Source: CAVVYJ01 sp963752495 (GTDB lineage: Bacteria; Pseudomonadota; Gammaproteobacteria; Burkholderiales; Methylophilaceae). Taken from it: a stretch of 64,000 nucleotides of DNA. Below the pieces are notes generated by a model that saw only the letters and a list, made by a program, of their open reading frames with translations, did not search any database and had not been told where the DNA came from. The position numbers were made by a program, and so were the translations under genes. The stretch is from contig CAVVYJ010000002.1 of the NCBI GenBank assembly GCA_963752495.1, forward strand, positions 372,001 through 436,000. The letters are read 5' to 3'. Within the stretch, counting starts at the first letter, position 1; every line of letters starts with the position of its first letter. Below are positions 35,178-44,200 of the stretch, one piece after another.

Positions 35178-36083
35178 ATGGCAACACATTCAGAAAATAA
35201 TTATTTTGTTCCTCACGGTGTTCTCTATCCGGCTTTAATTTCAGCAGGTTTGTTGTCGCTGGCTTCTGGTTTTATTTTCTGGGTAGCTACGGATAAAAAT
35301 AAAGATTTGGCATATTTACAAACCCCAGGTAAATATATGATGTACGTTGGAGCTGCAATTATTTTGATGATGGTATTTAAATGGATGGGCGCAGTTATTG
35401 GCGAGAGCGTTTCTGGAAAATTTAAAAGCTGGGAAGATAAGTCATTTCGTTGGGGAATGATTGTATTTATATGTTCCGAGGTTGCTTTTTTTGCTGCCTT
35501 TTTTGGTGCTTTGTTTTATATGCGTGTGCTTTCAGTGCCAGACTTGGCTGGATATGACATGGACATTACGCCTTACAAAGATTTCTTGAGCACATGGCCA
35601 TCTGCGGGGCCTGGCGGTGTCGTGTTGGGGACCGAGTATACCCCTCCCAAATTTACACCGATGGGCGCATGGGGTTTGCCAGCCATTAATACTGCGCTGT
35701 TGCTCAGTTCTGGTGCAACCATTACTTGGGCACATTGGGGATTGATTAAAAACAATCGCAAACAGCTCAACATTGGCTTGTTTTTAACAATTGCACTTGG
35801 GATAGCTTTCTTGATTTGCCAGGCAATGGAATATCATCATGCTTATACGGAGTTGGGTTTAACACTTGGCACTGGCGCTTATGGCGCAACATTCTTTATG
35901 CTTACCGGCTTCCATGGCTTCCATGTAACACTGGGCGCTATTATGCTGATAGTGATTTGGTTGCGTTGTTTAAAAGGCCACTTTACGCCTGAGCATCATT
36001 TTGGTTTTGAAGGCGTGGCTTGGTATTGGCACTTTGTGGATGTGGTATGGCTGGGCTTATTCATATTTGTTTACTGGCTATAA
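35178..36083 (+). CDS. ctaE: Cytochrome c oxidase subunit III
   Basis: Seven-helix membrane subunit that stabilises the active site and proton uptake. The protein has 301 residues and begins MATHSENNYFVPHGV. The family-conserved Glu lies in FICSEVAFFAAFFGALF, and the C-terminal half shows FFMLTGFHGFHVTLGAIML and GVAWYWHFVDVVWLGLF. GGGAG precedes the ATG. A strong terminator lies 10 nt after the stop and ends the subunit operon. Confidence 0.96.
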   Translation: MATHSENNYFVPHGVLYPALISAGLLSLASGFIFWVATDKNKDLAYLQTPGKYMMYVGAAIILMMVFKWMGAVIGESVSGKFKSWEDKSFRWGMIVFICSEVAFFAAFFGALFYMRVLSVPDLAGYDMDITPYKDFLSTWPSAGPGGVVLGTEYTPPKFTPMGAWGLPAINTALLLSSGATITWAHWGLIKNNRKQLNIGLFLTIALGIAFLICQAMEYHHAYTELGLTLGTGAYGATFFMLTGFHGFHVTLGAIMLIVIWLRCLKGHFTPEHHFGFEGVAWYWHFVDVVWLGLFIFVYWL

Positions 36084-36092
36084 GTTATCTGT

Positions 36093-36124
36093 AAAAAAGG
36101 GCGGTGCATAGCATCGCCCTTTTT
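36093..36124. terminator. Terminator after the oxidase subunit genes
   Basis: A stem of AAAAGGGCGGTGC (36095-36107) with GCATCGCCCTTTT (36111-36123) has one G-T wobble, an A tract on the left and a T tract on the right. It lies between coxC and the convergent DUF2909 gene and probably serves both. Confidence 0.88.
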
Positions 36125-36139
36125 ATTTTTAGCTGCAAA

Positions 36140-36355
36140 TTAAGCTACAGGGTGGCCAATTACACCGAAGTAATAACCTACCATCAGCAAAACAAATAGC
36201 ATGATTGAAAGGCCGATGCGAATTGTAAGTGCTTTAGCAGTGCGCTCTCCACCGCCTTTATCTTTGGCTAAAAAATAGAGTGCGGAAAATAAGCTACCTA
36301 ATATGATTAATAACACTAATACAACTGCAATTTTGATAAGCATTCTCTTGTCCAA
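36140..36355 (-). CDS. Twin-transmembrane protein, DUF2909 type
   Basis: Protein of 71 residues with two membrane helices (about 7-29 and 43-64) joined by the polar AKDKGGGERTAKALTIRIG loop. That loop and the cox location fit DUF2909, a small family regularly found in oxidase clusters. Function unknown. It is transcribed against the flanking cox genes, and so is set apart from the coxC and SURF1 transcription units. Confidence 0.8.
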   Translation of the reverse strand: MDKRMLIKIAVVLVLLIILGSLFSALYFLAKDKGGGERTAKALTIRIGLSIMLFVLLMVGYYFGVIGHPVA

Positions 36356-36393
36356 TCAGTAAGAGTGTTAATTATGCGACTGACCACATTTAA

Positions 36394-37134
36394 ATGCAAT
36401 TTAAGTTTTTAAATTTTGAATTTAGGCCAACATTGTTTGGCACACTTATCACATTGATTAGCATACCTATTTTTATTAACCTAGGACTTTGGCAACATAA
36501 TAAGGCAATGCTAAAACAAAGCATTCAAAATGAATTGACTAAAAATGCGTCAAGGGGCGTGATTGATTTAGCTGGCCATCTAAAAGCACCTGAAGCGTTG
36601 CAGTATCAAAAGGTAAAGGTGTTTGGAAAATATGATACGAGGTATCAACTGCTCATTGATAACAAAGTAGAAAATGACAAGCCTGGTTTTCATGTCATAA
36701 CGCCAATCAAAATACAAAACTCAAATTTATATGTCTTGGTGAACCGTGGTTGGATTATGGGTAAGGATAAGCATACGGATATTCCAAATTTTGACACCCC
36801 AGACGGTATCCAAGAAATAGAAGGCGTGGTTTGGCTGCCAAGTAAGAAGATATTTACTTTGGAAGCAAAAAATTTAACTCCAGCAACAGCAAATACTTGG
36901 CAATTGATTTGGCAAAATATGGATATGGCAAAGTATAAAAACGCTGTGCCTGTGAATGTATTGCCGGTGATTATTAAACTCGACCCCAAAAGCGATGCAG
37001 GAGGTTTTGTGCGTAACTGGCAGATCAATCAAGATCGAATCATGACAAATCTGGGGTATGCCTATCAGTGGTTTGGTTTTGCTTTTGCTGCCTTTGTCAT
37101 CTATCTGTATATGAGTATTAAGCGAATTAACTAA
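36394..37134 (+). CDS. SURF1 family oxidase assembly protein
   Basis: Helps insert heme A into subunit I. The protein has 246 residues with terminal membrane helices (about 11-28 and 221-240) flanking a periplasmic domain. Landmarks are FINLGLWQHNKA near residue 28, YQKVKVFGKYD, LLIDNKVENDKPGFHVITPI and VLVNRGWIMG. All are standard for SURF1. It opens the assembly operon SURF1, Sco-like, ctaA, ctaB. Confidence 0.93.
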   Translation: MQFKFLNFEFRPTLFGTLITLISIPIFINLGLWQHNKAMLKQSIQNELTKNASRGVIDLAGHLKAPEALQYQKVKVFGKYDTRYQLLIDNKVENDKPGFHVITPIKIQNSNLYVLVNRGWIMGKDKHTDIPNFDTPDGIQEIEGVVWLPSKKIFTLEAKNLTPATANTWQLIWQNMDMAKYKNAVPVNVLPVIIKLDPKSDAGGFVRNWQINQDRIMTNLGYAYQWFGFAFAAFVIYLYMSIKRIN

Positions 37135-37153
37135 ATGGTACCAATAAAATATT

Positions 37154-37759
37154 ATGCAAACACAAACTGAAACACAGCAAGCACAACAACGTCAGGGTAG
37201 ATTAATTTTTTTACTGATGACCACATTTTTTGTGGTGCCAATCGTTGTTGTCATATTGATGTACAAATTGAACTGGAAGCCCATGGGACAAAGTCATGGG
37301 GAGCTAGTTTTACCGCCACGATTGATAAAGCATGCGCAAACACTGATAGATAGCGATGGCAAGAGCAATCCAAAAATTTGGGCTGATAAATGGAGCATGG
37401 TCTATGTCGCAGACGATTGCGAGCAAGCTTGTATGGAAAAACTAAGTACAATGCGTCAGCTTCACGTTTCTTTGTACAAAGATATTATGCGCACTCAGCG
37501 GGTGCTAATCACAACGAATTTGGATGTTCGCAATATTAAAACCAATTTTCCAGATATGGTAGTGATAAATCAGCCAGTTGAGGCAGTTCAGCAATTATCT
37601 AAACAGTTCGATATAGATGGTGAAAATGCCGCTAAAACTAGCCGAATATATTTTGTTGATCCGCTTGGGCACATTATGATGAGTTATAAGTCGACCACGG
37701 CTGCCGCAGATATTCGTAAAGATTTAGTGCACTTATTAAGATATTCATGGGCAGGGTAG
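37154..37759 (+). CDS. Sco-like thioredoxin-fold membrane protein of the cox cluster
   Basis: Protein of 201 residues with an N-terminal membrane helix (about 17-38) and a thioredoxin-like domain outside. A CxxxC appears in ADDCEQACMEKL, as in Sco copper chaperones, and the domain ends with IYFVDPLGHIMMSY. The His that completes the Sco copper site is not in its usual place. It may thus be a thiol reductase for CuA cysteines rather than a copper donor. It lies 19 nt after SURF1 and 1 nt before ctaA. Confidence 0.78.
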   Translation: MQTQTETQQAQQRQGRLIFLLMTTFFVVPIVVVILMYKLNWKPMGQSHGELVLPPRLIKHAQTLIDSDGKSNPKIWADKWSMVYVADDCEQACMEKLSTMRQLHVSLYKDIMRTQRVLITTNLDVRNIKTNFPDMVVINQPVEAVQQLSKQFDIDGENAAKTSRIYFVDPLGHIMMSYKSTTAAADIRKDLVHLLRYSWAG

Positions 37760-37760
37760 C

Positions 37761-38759
37761 ATGAGTTTTACATGGTTTAAAAGAATAACGGTTATTGCAG
37801 TCGTTCTAGCAATATGCGTAGTTGTTCTTGGCGCTTATGTCAGGTTGTCAGACGCTGGTTTGGGTTGTCCTGACTGGCCAGGCTGTTATGGCACACTTAC
37901 AGTACCACAAAGCCAGGAAGCTATTTCATATGCGCAGACCCATTATCCTGACAGCACTATCGAAACACATAAAGCTTGGAAAGAGATGATTCATCGCTAT
38001 CTGGCGGGCAGTCTGGGACTGATAGTATTAGCTTTGTTTGTACTTGCATGGAAAAATAAAACACAAATTAATGTTTCCCCGTGGCTACCTACTTTTTTAC
38101 TTGGCCTCATTACATTTCAAGCGATGCTAGGTATGTGGACGGTTACCATGTTGCTAAAACCTGTTGTGGTAAGTGCGCATTTGCTCGGCGGCATGGCTAC
38201 ACTGGCTTTGCTTACATGGTTAGCAGATCGACATTGGGGATATCGCTCTGTATCGTTCTTGCAATCAAAAATGGATGGCGTTCTGATTCGCTTTGGCCTG
38301 ATTATACTTTTTTGCCAAATATTTTTAGGTGGCTGGACAAGCACTAATTACGCGGCGCTCGCATGTACAGATTTTCCCACCTGTCATGGGGCATGGATAC
38401 CCAACATGGATTTTAAGGATGCATTTCACTTAGTAAGAGACTTGGGAGAAAGTGCGGATGGCGGAAATCTTACTTTGGAATCACTTACAGCTATACAGTG
38501 GGCACACCGCATAGGTGCAATTATTACATTGATTTATTTGGGTTTTTTGGCAATAAATAGTTTAAAATATGCGCAGTTAAAAATGTTGAGTTATATGCTA
38601 CTCGCAATACTCATCGCTCAAATTAGTTTGGGAATTGCAAATTTAGTGTTGCATTTGCCGCTCGTATTGGCAGTTGCGCATAATTTTGGAGCAGCGTTAC
38701 TAGTAGTCATTTTAGTATTAATCAATTCAAAAATTACTGAAAATAGATTATCCAGATGA
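37761..38759 (+). CDS. ctaA: Heme A synthase (COX15/CtaA)
   Basis: Membrane enzyme that oxidises the C8 methyl of heme O to give heme A. The protein has 332 residues with eight predicted helices in two similar halves. Conserved are VRLSDAGLGCPDWPGCYG near residue 35, the heme-ligand His in EMIHRYLAGSLGL, VSAHLLGGMATLALL, and in the second half the CTDFPTCHGAW cysteine pair and AIQWAHRIGA. It precedes ctaB. Confidence 0.95.
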   Translation: MSFTWFKRITVIAVVLAICVVVLGAYVRLSDAGLGCPDWPGCYGTLTVPQSQEAISYAQTHYPDSTIETHKAWKEMIHRYLAGSLGLIVLALFVLAWKNKTQINVSPWLPTFLLGLITFQAMLGMWTVTMLLKPVVVSAHLLGGMATLALLTWLADRHWGYRSVSFLQSKMDGVLIRFGLIILFCQIFLGGWTSTNYAALACTDFPTCHGAWIPNMDFKDAFHLVRDLGESADGGNLTLESLTAIQWAHRIGAIITLIYLGFLAINSLKYAQLKMLSYMLLAILIAQISLGIANLVLHLPLVLAVAHNFGAALLVVILVLINSKITENRLSR

Positions 38760-38799
38760 TGTCCATCTGGGTTGTTAAGTGAAATAAAGTGAGTATCCA

Positions 38800-39705
38800 T
38801 TGAGTGTAAGTTCATTAGTTCAACTAGAGTCTTTTGGCGCAAGCGTCAAAAATTTTTATGCATTATGCAAACCTCGTGTTACGTCACTTATCGTCTTCAC
38901 AGCAATTATTGGCATGTTCATGGCTACTCCAGGCATGGTGCCATGGAGTTTGTTGATTGCAACAACTGTTGGCATTGCGTTCTCGTCAGGTGCCGCTGCT
39001 GCATTTAATTGCCTTATTGAACACAAAATAGATGCCATGATGGCTCGTACTAGGGGCAGGCCGCTGCCGACTGGTCAGGTGTCAAACAAAGAGACCATGG
39101 TGTTTGCCACGGTTTTAGGTTTAACGGGATTAGCCATTCTCTATTATTTTGTTAATCCGCTCACAATGTGGCTAACTTTTGCTACTTTTGTTGGTTATGC
39201 GGTTATTTATACCATATTTTTGAAGCCCGCTACTCCAATGAATATTGTCATAGGCGGCGCATCTGGTGCCATGCCGCCAATTTTAGGTTGGGCTGCAGTA
39301 AACAATACTGTTTCGCCTGAGTCACTCGTTATGTTTTTAATTATATTTGCTTGGACACCACCTCATTTCTGGGCGTTAGCGCTATATCGACGAGAAGAGT
39401 ATGCCAAAGTCGGCATGCCTATGCTTCCTGTCACGCATGGAGAGGCGTTTACGCTACTGCATATTCTGCTCTATACGGTGATTCTGGTTGCGGTCTCATT
39501 AATGCCCTACGGCTTGGGAATGAGCAGCTTAACTTACCTTGTTTGCGCGGTTATTTTAGATGCAATTTTCTTAGCTTATGTCATTGGATTGTACAGAAAG
39601 TACTCTGACGACTTAGCAAAACGTACATTCAAATATTCTATTATTTATTTGAGTTTAATATTTGCTGCATTGCTATTGGACCACTACTTTCAGTTTTCAC
39701 TTTAA
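38800..39705 (+). CDS. ctaB: Protoheme IX farnesyltransferase (heme O synthase)
   Basis: Prenyltransferase making heme O from heme B, the substrate of CtaA. The protein has 301 residues and about nine membrane helices. The family motifs are NCLIEHKIDAMMARTRGRPL near residue 70 (the Asp pair binds Mg-diphosphate) and FAWTPPHFWALALYRREEY near 185. Translation starts at TTG 38800, giving MSVSSLVQLESFG; no ATG is suitably placed. Last gene of the cox assembly operon. Confidence 0.95.
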   Translation: MSVSSLVQLESFGASVKNFYALCKPRVTSLIVFTAIIGMFMATPGMVPWSLLIATTVGIAFSSGAAAAFNCLIEHKIDAMMARTRGRPLPTGQVSNKETMVFATVLGLTGLAILYYFVNPLTMWLTFATFVGYAVIYTIFLKPATPMNIVIGGASGAMPPILGWAAVNNTVSPESLVMFLIIFAWTPPHFWALALYRREEYAKVGMPMLPVTHGEAFTLLHILLYTVILVAVSLMPYGLGMSSLTYLVCAVILDAIFLAYVIGLYRKYSDDLAKRTFKYSIIYLSLIFAALLLDHYFQFSL

Positions 39706-39735
39706 ACTCTAAGTTAGAGTCGTCGCGCCAGAAGG

Positions 39736-40203
39736 CTATGATTTGAAGTTTACTGATACTTTCTTCAGATAATCGTAAATGCCATCATCTCCAGAGTTAC
39801 GTGCTGTGGAAAGCTCGCCAGGTTTAGTTACATAGAGCACGGTATTATCTGCACTTACGAAAGCAGCACCGGGAATTCCCCCAGAAATAGGGTTTCCATA
39901 AGCATTTGCAACATCTAAATTGTGGTCGAAATTACCTACGTCTACCTTTACTATTTTAAATTCCTTCGCAATATTGACTGCATTTTTACCTGAGGTTAAA
40001 GCTTCACTTAATGCTCTGCAATCTGGACACCAGTTTGCACCAAAAATTAAAACCAAGGGTAAGTGGTTTTCTTTTACTTCGACAAGTGCTTGGCGAACAT
40101 CTGCCTTAGCATCAGCTGACTCATTGTAAGGTTTATCCCCTGTACAATTTGTCAAAAATGCGAGCACCGTTGATAGTATAAAAAGGTGTATTATTTTTTC
40201 CAT
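39736..40203 (-). CDS. Thioredoxin-like lipoprotein
   Basis: Protein of 155 residues with a lipoprotein signal (lipobox LTNC, Cys about 20). A thioredoxin domain follows with the active site ANWCPDCRALSEAL near residue 58, and the cis-Pro region at GGIPGAAFVSA. The CPDC pair suggests a disulfide reductase of the DsbD-gamma/YbbN-like type, in the periplasm. It converges on ctaB and has its own promoter region at 40204-40345, where no other gene is seen. Confidence 0.85.
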   Translation of the reverse strand: MEKIIHLFILSTVLAFLTNCTGDKPYNESADAKADVRQALVEVKENHLPLVLIFGANWCPDCRALSEALTSGKNAVNIAKEFKIVKVDVGNFDHNLDVANAYGNPISGGIPGAAFVSADNTVLYVTKPGELSTARNSGDDGIYDYLKKVSVNFKS

Positions 40204-40345
40204 TGTGTCTTGGTTTGCATGTCGCTGGAATCATTCTATTATGATAAGCTAGGCTAAATCAATCAGTCTATGGGTTTTATATGACACCTAATGTTTTTAA
40301 ATGCGATGCCGTAGAATCTAGCAAGTATTTTCTGTAAGGCATTAA

Positions 40346-41494
40346 ATGCAGCGGACAAGCCTGACAAAACAAATTAAATTACTATTAAAAAATGTTATAT
40401 CTCCTTCATTGCGATTTGAAATAAAGCAAAATAAAGAGCGATTAAAGCAATTTTTAGTGGGGTTATCTTTTTGGAAATGGAAAATCGCTGAATTTTATTT
40501 AAACGAAACATGTTTAACTACTATTAACTACCGAGGTCGGCCAGAGAATCAAGTGGTATTAATGGCGTTACTCGGCTTCTCTAGCAAAGTAGCCACACCA
40601 GCTAACTCTTCAATGAACAAGATTTTTGTACGTGAGTATCCAATGCGGGACAGCATATGCATCCCTCAATGTTTAACTACGATTGTAAAGCTTGGACGTT
40701 CAGAAGATGAAATTCTAGCCACATACTCACGCAGTCTTCGCAGGTCTATTAACCAGGAGTCTTTACAGTATCGTTATGAGGCTGTGCAAGACCCAGCAAA
40801 AATAGATGTTATTGAGCGTGAAATGCTTAGACCGTATGCTGCAGCAAGGCATGATACAGGCGCTGCACAACTAGAGGCTAAGGTAGTGCGAAAACTTGCG
40901 CAGCCTGAGTACGGCCGATTAGATCTGCTTTATAAGGGGCAAGAGCAGGTAGGTTGTCATTTAGGCAATTTTTATTCGCGCAAGGGAAAAAAATATTGGC
41001 ATGTAAATCGTATGGGTTATCCAGAAGCGGTGTTTTCTGATTATAAGCGTTGGGGTGAGGTCAACTCTATTAATCTGCATCTTGCGCTTAAGTCTGCCAT
41101 TAATAATGGGTATGACTATTGCGATTATGGAGTAAGTTTAGCGCGCCCAGGGGCAGGGTTAATTGAATGGAAAAGGCGTCGCAGAGGCTTTCTGGTTGAT
41201 GATTATTATCAATATTTTTATTTGAAATTTCCTAAAAAAGATGCAACTCAATTTTTCTGGGACGCGCCACTTTTTGGCGTGGAAGGTAGAAAAGTAACAT
41301 TGCATCTTGGCTTGCCAGATGATAAAACAGACGAAGAAATTACAGCACGTTACAATGAAATGGGCTATGGCGGACTTTATAAGGTTTATCTACACTGCAC
41401 TAAACCGCCGAGTGAAGACATAATAGAAATAATTCGTGGACTTTATGTTGACCAAGAGTCTCAGCCTATGGTGATAACCTATCTTGTAAAGTAG
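40346..41494 (+). CDS. GNAT/FemAB-like acyltransferase-fold protein
   Basis: Protein of 382 residues of uncertain function. The C-terminal half (YWHVNRMGYPEAVFSDYKRWGEVNS, then LALKSAINNGYDYCDYGVSLARPGAGLIEWKRRRRGF, split here by family convention) resembles the FemAB/BioF2-like GNAT domain used to transfer aminoacyl or acyl groups. There is no signal peptide or membrane segment. A Lys/Arg-rich N-terminus may bind the membrane. It stands alone between a lipoprotein gene and tRNA-Arg. The ATG at 40346 follows TAAGGC. Confidence 0.6.
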   Translation: MQRTSLTKQIKLLLKNVISPSLRFEIKQNKERLKQFLVGLSFWKWKIAEFYLNETCLTTINYRGRPENQVVLMALLGFSSKVATPANSSMNKIFVREYPMRDSICIPQCLTTIVKLGRSEDEILATYSRSLRRSINQESLQYRYEAVQDPAKIDVIEREMLRPYAAARHDTGAAQLEAKVVRKLAQPEYGRLDLLYKGQEQVGCHLGNFYSRKGKKYWHVNRMGYPEAVFSDYKRWGEVNSINLHLALKSAINNGYDYCDYGVSLARPGAGLIEWKRRRRGFLVDDYYQYFYLKFPKKDATQFFWDAPLFGVEGRKVTLHLGLPDDKTDEEITARYNEMGYGGLYKVYLHCTKPPSEDIIEIIRGLYVDQESQPMVITYLVK

Positions 41495-41501
41495 GCTTGT
41501 T

Positions 41502-41578
41502 TGGCGCGCCCGGCGGGAGTCGAACCCACGACCTTTGGCTTCGGAAACCAACACTCTATCCAGCTGAGCTACGGGCGC
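41502..41578 (-). tRNA. tRNA-Arg (anticodon CCG)
   Basis: A 77-nt tRNA on the minus strand. The acceptor GCGCCCG pairs with CGGGCGC, discriminator G, and CCA is encoded (41502-41504). The anticodon stem TTGGT/GCCAA holds loop TTCCGAA, so the anticodon is CCG (reads CGG). The D-arm AGCTCAGCTGGATAGAGT and T-loop GGTTCGACTCC are normal. Confidence 0.97.
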
Positions 41579-41686
41579 GAATGCGTGATTATAGCAAATC
41601 AGGCCTGTTTCTATTCTTAAACTTTTAAGCCTGCAAAGTAAAAGGTATAATGTGCGATTATTATTAATTTTTAGGGAAATTAAGAG

Positions 41687-42562
41687 ATGAGTAAGAAAGA
41701 AGAGGGGTATTCAGGCAGTAGTTTTTGGCAATTAATTTTAGTAATTCCGGGTAGTATTTTAGCCCTCACGTTATTAATTTCTCTATTTGCACATTTTGTA
41801 AAACCAAATGAAACGGCAACATCGGCTGCACCTGCAGCCACAGCAGCGTCTGCAGAATCCGATAAAAACATCAAGCCCGTTGCTGAGGTAGCATTAGCGG
41901 CTGCAGAAGCAGGCCCACATGTAGATAAAAGTGGTGAAGAGGTGGTTAAAGCGGTATGTTCCGCTTGCCACACTGCAGGTTTGATGAATGCACCTAAAAT
42001 TGGTGATGCAGGACAGTGGAGCCCTCGAATCGCACAAGGTTATGAAACGCTAGTTAAGAATGCAGTTAATGGCATTCGTACAATGCCTGCTAAGGGCGGA
42101 AATGCGGACTTAACCGAGGGTGAGGTTGCAAATGCAGTTGCATTTATGGCAAATCAGGCTGGTGCAAATTTTACGCCGCCAAAAGCTGTAAGTTCGGCTG
42201 AGCATCCAGATGCTACAGCTAAGACTGAACCTGCAGCAGCTCCAGTAAAATCAGAAGCAGCGCCTCTGGCGGCTGCAGAAGAGCCAGCCAAAGTTGCCGC
42301 GGCTACTACTGGTAAAAGCGGGGAAGAAGTCTATAAAGCGGTATGTGCGATGTGCCACGCAACCGGCCTAATGAGCGCACCTAAATTTGGTGATAAAGAG
42401 CAGTGGGGGCCGCGAGTAGCGCAAGGTTACGATACTTTGGTAAGTCATGCAGTTAATGGTATACGTACCATGCCAGCCAAGGGTGGAAATCCAGGTTTAT
42501 CAGATGCCGAAGTTGCTGCAGCGGTGAAATATATGGCTAATAATGGTGGCGCAAGTTTTTAA
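41687..42562 (+). CDS. Membrane-anchored di-heme cytochrome c (c5-type, duplicated)
   Basis: Electron carrier of 291 residues: N-terminal membrane anchor (about 14-36), an Ala/Pro/Glu-rich linker, and two homologous cytochrome c5-like domains. Heme motifs are CSACH (91-95) and CAMCH (220-224), each followed by TAGLM/ATGLM and by the distal Met in NGIRTMPAKGG. The two domains are joined by an Ala/Pro-rich linker (about 165-205). It probably links the cytochrome bc1 complex to the terminal oxidase or another acceptor. Monocistronic with its own terminator. Confidence 0.93.
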   Translation: MSKKEEGYSGSSFWQLILVIPGSILALTLLISLFAHFVKPNETATSAAPAATAASAESDKNIKPVAEVALAAAEAGPHVDKSGEEVVKAVCSACHTAGLMNAPKIGDAGQWSPRIAQGYETLVKNAVNGIRTMPAKGGNADLTEGEVANAVAFMANQAGANFTPPKAVSSAEHPDATAKTEPAAAPVKSEAAPLAAAEEPAKVAAATTGKSGEEVYKAVCAMCHATGLMSAPKFGDKEQWGPRVAQGYDTLVSHAVNGIRTMPAKGGNPGLSDAEVAAAVKYMANNGGASF

Positions 42563-42587
42563 CTAACACTGTTTATATGTTTAAATC

Positions 42588-42617
42588 AAAGCCGTTTGCA
42601 CTGCAGGCGGCTTTTTT
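42588..42617 (+). terminator. Rho-independent terminator after the di-heme cytochrome gene
   Basis: AAAGCCG (42588-42594) pairs with CGGCTTT (42608-42614), with an inner TGCA-C-TGCA stem, followed by T6 (42612-42617). It ends 18 nt before the apaH start. Confidence 0.85.
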
Positions 42618-42635
42618 ATTGGTGACGGAGATCAA

Positions 42636-43460
42636 TTGGCTACATATGCGATAGGCGATATTCAGGGTTGTTACCATGCATTTAAAGCATTGTTAGCACG
42701 TTTGAATTTTAAGCCAACCCAAGATGAATTATGGCTAGTGGGTGATTTAATAAATCGTGGGAGCGGTTCGCTGGAGGTGCTGCGCTGGTGCTATCAACAC
42801 CAGCATCGTATTAAGGTTGTGCTTGGTAATCACGATCTGCATGCTTTAGCCGTCGCACACGGTATAAAGCCGCCTCATCGCAGTGATACATTAGCAAGTT
42901 TAATAGAGGCTCCTGATGCTGATGAATTGCTTACTTGGTTGCGTTATCAACCATTATTAATAGCCGACAGCGGATATGCAATGGTACACGCTGGGCTATT
43001 GCCACAATGGCAATTGAGCGACGCGCTTAGCTATTCTAATGAAGTGCAAGTGGCGTTACAGCATAATGATTTTAAGAATTTTCTATCAAACATGTACGGC
43101 AATACGCCTATGGCTTGGCATGATGATTTAGTCGGCTATGAGAGATTGCGCGCGATTACTAATGCAATGACGCGCATGCGCATTTGCACTGCACATGGAG
43201 AGCTTGAGTTTAGCTTCAAAGGTGAATTAAAGGATATTCCAGCCGCCTATATGCCTTGGTTTGATGTGCCAACCAGAAAAACTAAAGACATCAGCATTGT
43301 TTGTGGACACTGGTCAGCCTTGGGCTTACAGCAGCGCGCAAATATTTACGCACTGGATACAGGCTGCTTATGGGGTGGTAAGCTCACAGCAATGTGCTTG
43401 GAAACCAAGCTTGTAACGCAGGTTCCCTTTGATGTTAAAGACAAGCCTTTAAAAATTTAG
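42636..43460 (+). CDS. apaH: Bis(5'-nucleosyl)-tetraphosphatase, symmetrical
   Basis: Hydrolyses Ap4A to two ADP and removes Np4 caps from RNA. The protein has 274 residues. Metallophosphatase motifs are AIGDIQGCYHAF (5-16), WLVGDLINRGSGSLEV (about 33-48), VVLGNHDLHALAVAHG and the C-terminal VCGHWSALG. The family consensus GDxVxRGP reads GDLINRGS. Translation starts at TTG 42636 with GGAG upstream. It converges on the plsC-like gene, with the 3' ends overlapping by 12 nt. Confidence 0.95.
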   Translation: MATYAIGDIQGCYHAFKALLARLNFKPTQDELWLVGDLINRGSGSLEVLRWCYQHQHRIKVVLGNHDLHALAVAHGIKPPHRSDTLASLIEAPDADELLTWLRYQPLLIADSGYAMVHAGLLPQWQLSDALSYSNEVQVALQHNDFKNFLSNMYGNTPMAWHDDLVGYERLRAITNAMTRMRICTAHGELEFSFKGELKDIPAAYMPWFDVPTRKTKDISIVCGHWSALGLQQRANIYALDTGCLWGGKLTAMCLETKLVTQVPFDVKDKPLKI

Positions 43461-44198
43461 CCGTGTTGAAATTGCCTCAAGTGCGGTCTTTGTGATGGCT
43501 TGCCTATCAGACTGGTGTGCTTGAATCGGTGTTAAAAAGTGAAGTTCTACAGTGGGATTTTTTTGCTTAAGGATATTCAGCATTGATTCCATCAGTGAGG
43601 TATCTCCTGCATAAGCCATTTTTGTATTGATGCCACCATCAGACAGTGGATACCTGATGGCGATTGGCCATAATGTGGCACTCGCATCAATTGCGGCCTG
43701 TAGAATGCTGCTTTTAAAGTTCAGTACCACAGACCCGTCTGTCGTTGTTCCTTCTGGGAAAAAGCCAACATTGTCACTGGACTGAAGGCTTTGTGTGGTC
43801 ATCTCAATAATACGTAGCGCATCTTTTCGCTGGTTTCTGTTAATAAATAGTGTGCCGGATTTTCTGACTAAGTAACCAAATACAGGCCAGTTATTAATTT
43901 CTGATTTTGCGATAAATCTGAGTGGAATCACACTATTGATTGCATGAATATCAGCCCAAGAAATATGATTTGCCACAAACATGGTGCTTGTTGTGTCTTT
44001 TGGGGGTAATTCTCCATGCGTAACGAGTTTAATATTAAAGCTACCCAACAGGCCATCGCACCACCATTTGGTTAACTTTAGTTTTTTCCGCTGATTGATA
44101 AATGGCCAGATAGAAAACGCAATTGCTAGCCCAGTGATGGTATGTAGCAATATGCGGGTAATGCGATAAAAACGTACAAAATAGTTGGTTTGTTGCAA
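43449..44198 (-). CDS. olsA: Lysophospholipid acyltransferase of the OlsA/PlsC type
   Basis: Acyl-group transfer to a lyso-lipid. The protein has 249 residues with an N-terminal membrane helix (about 13-30). Catalytic motifs are NHISWADIHA (HxxxxD, about 77-86), FINRNQRKDA, FPEGTTTDG (about 143-151) and an ATLWPIAIRYP block. Because it lies 2 nt after olsB, the best inference is OlsA, which O-acylates lyso-ornithine lipid; a general PlsC role cannot be excluded. Confidence 0.85.
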   Translation of the reverse strand: MQQTNYFVRFYRITRILLHTITGLAIAFSIWPFINQRKKLKLTKWWCDGLLGSFNIKLVTHGELPPKDTTSTMFVANHISWADIHAINSVIPLRFIAKSEINNWPVFGYLVRKSGTLFINRNQRKDALRIIEMTTQSLQSSDNVGFFPEGTTTDGSVVLNFKSSILQAAIDASATLWPIAIRYPLSDGGINTKMAYAGDTSLMESMLNILKQKNPTVELHFLTPIQAHQSDRQAITKTALEAISTRLNF

Positions 44199-44200
44199 GT

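Noticed and set aside
39704..39720. Short inverted repeat ACTCTAA/TTAGAGT after ctaB as a terminator
   Set aside because: Stem is short and AT-rich with no T tract on either strand; too weak to list as a feature.
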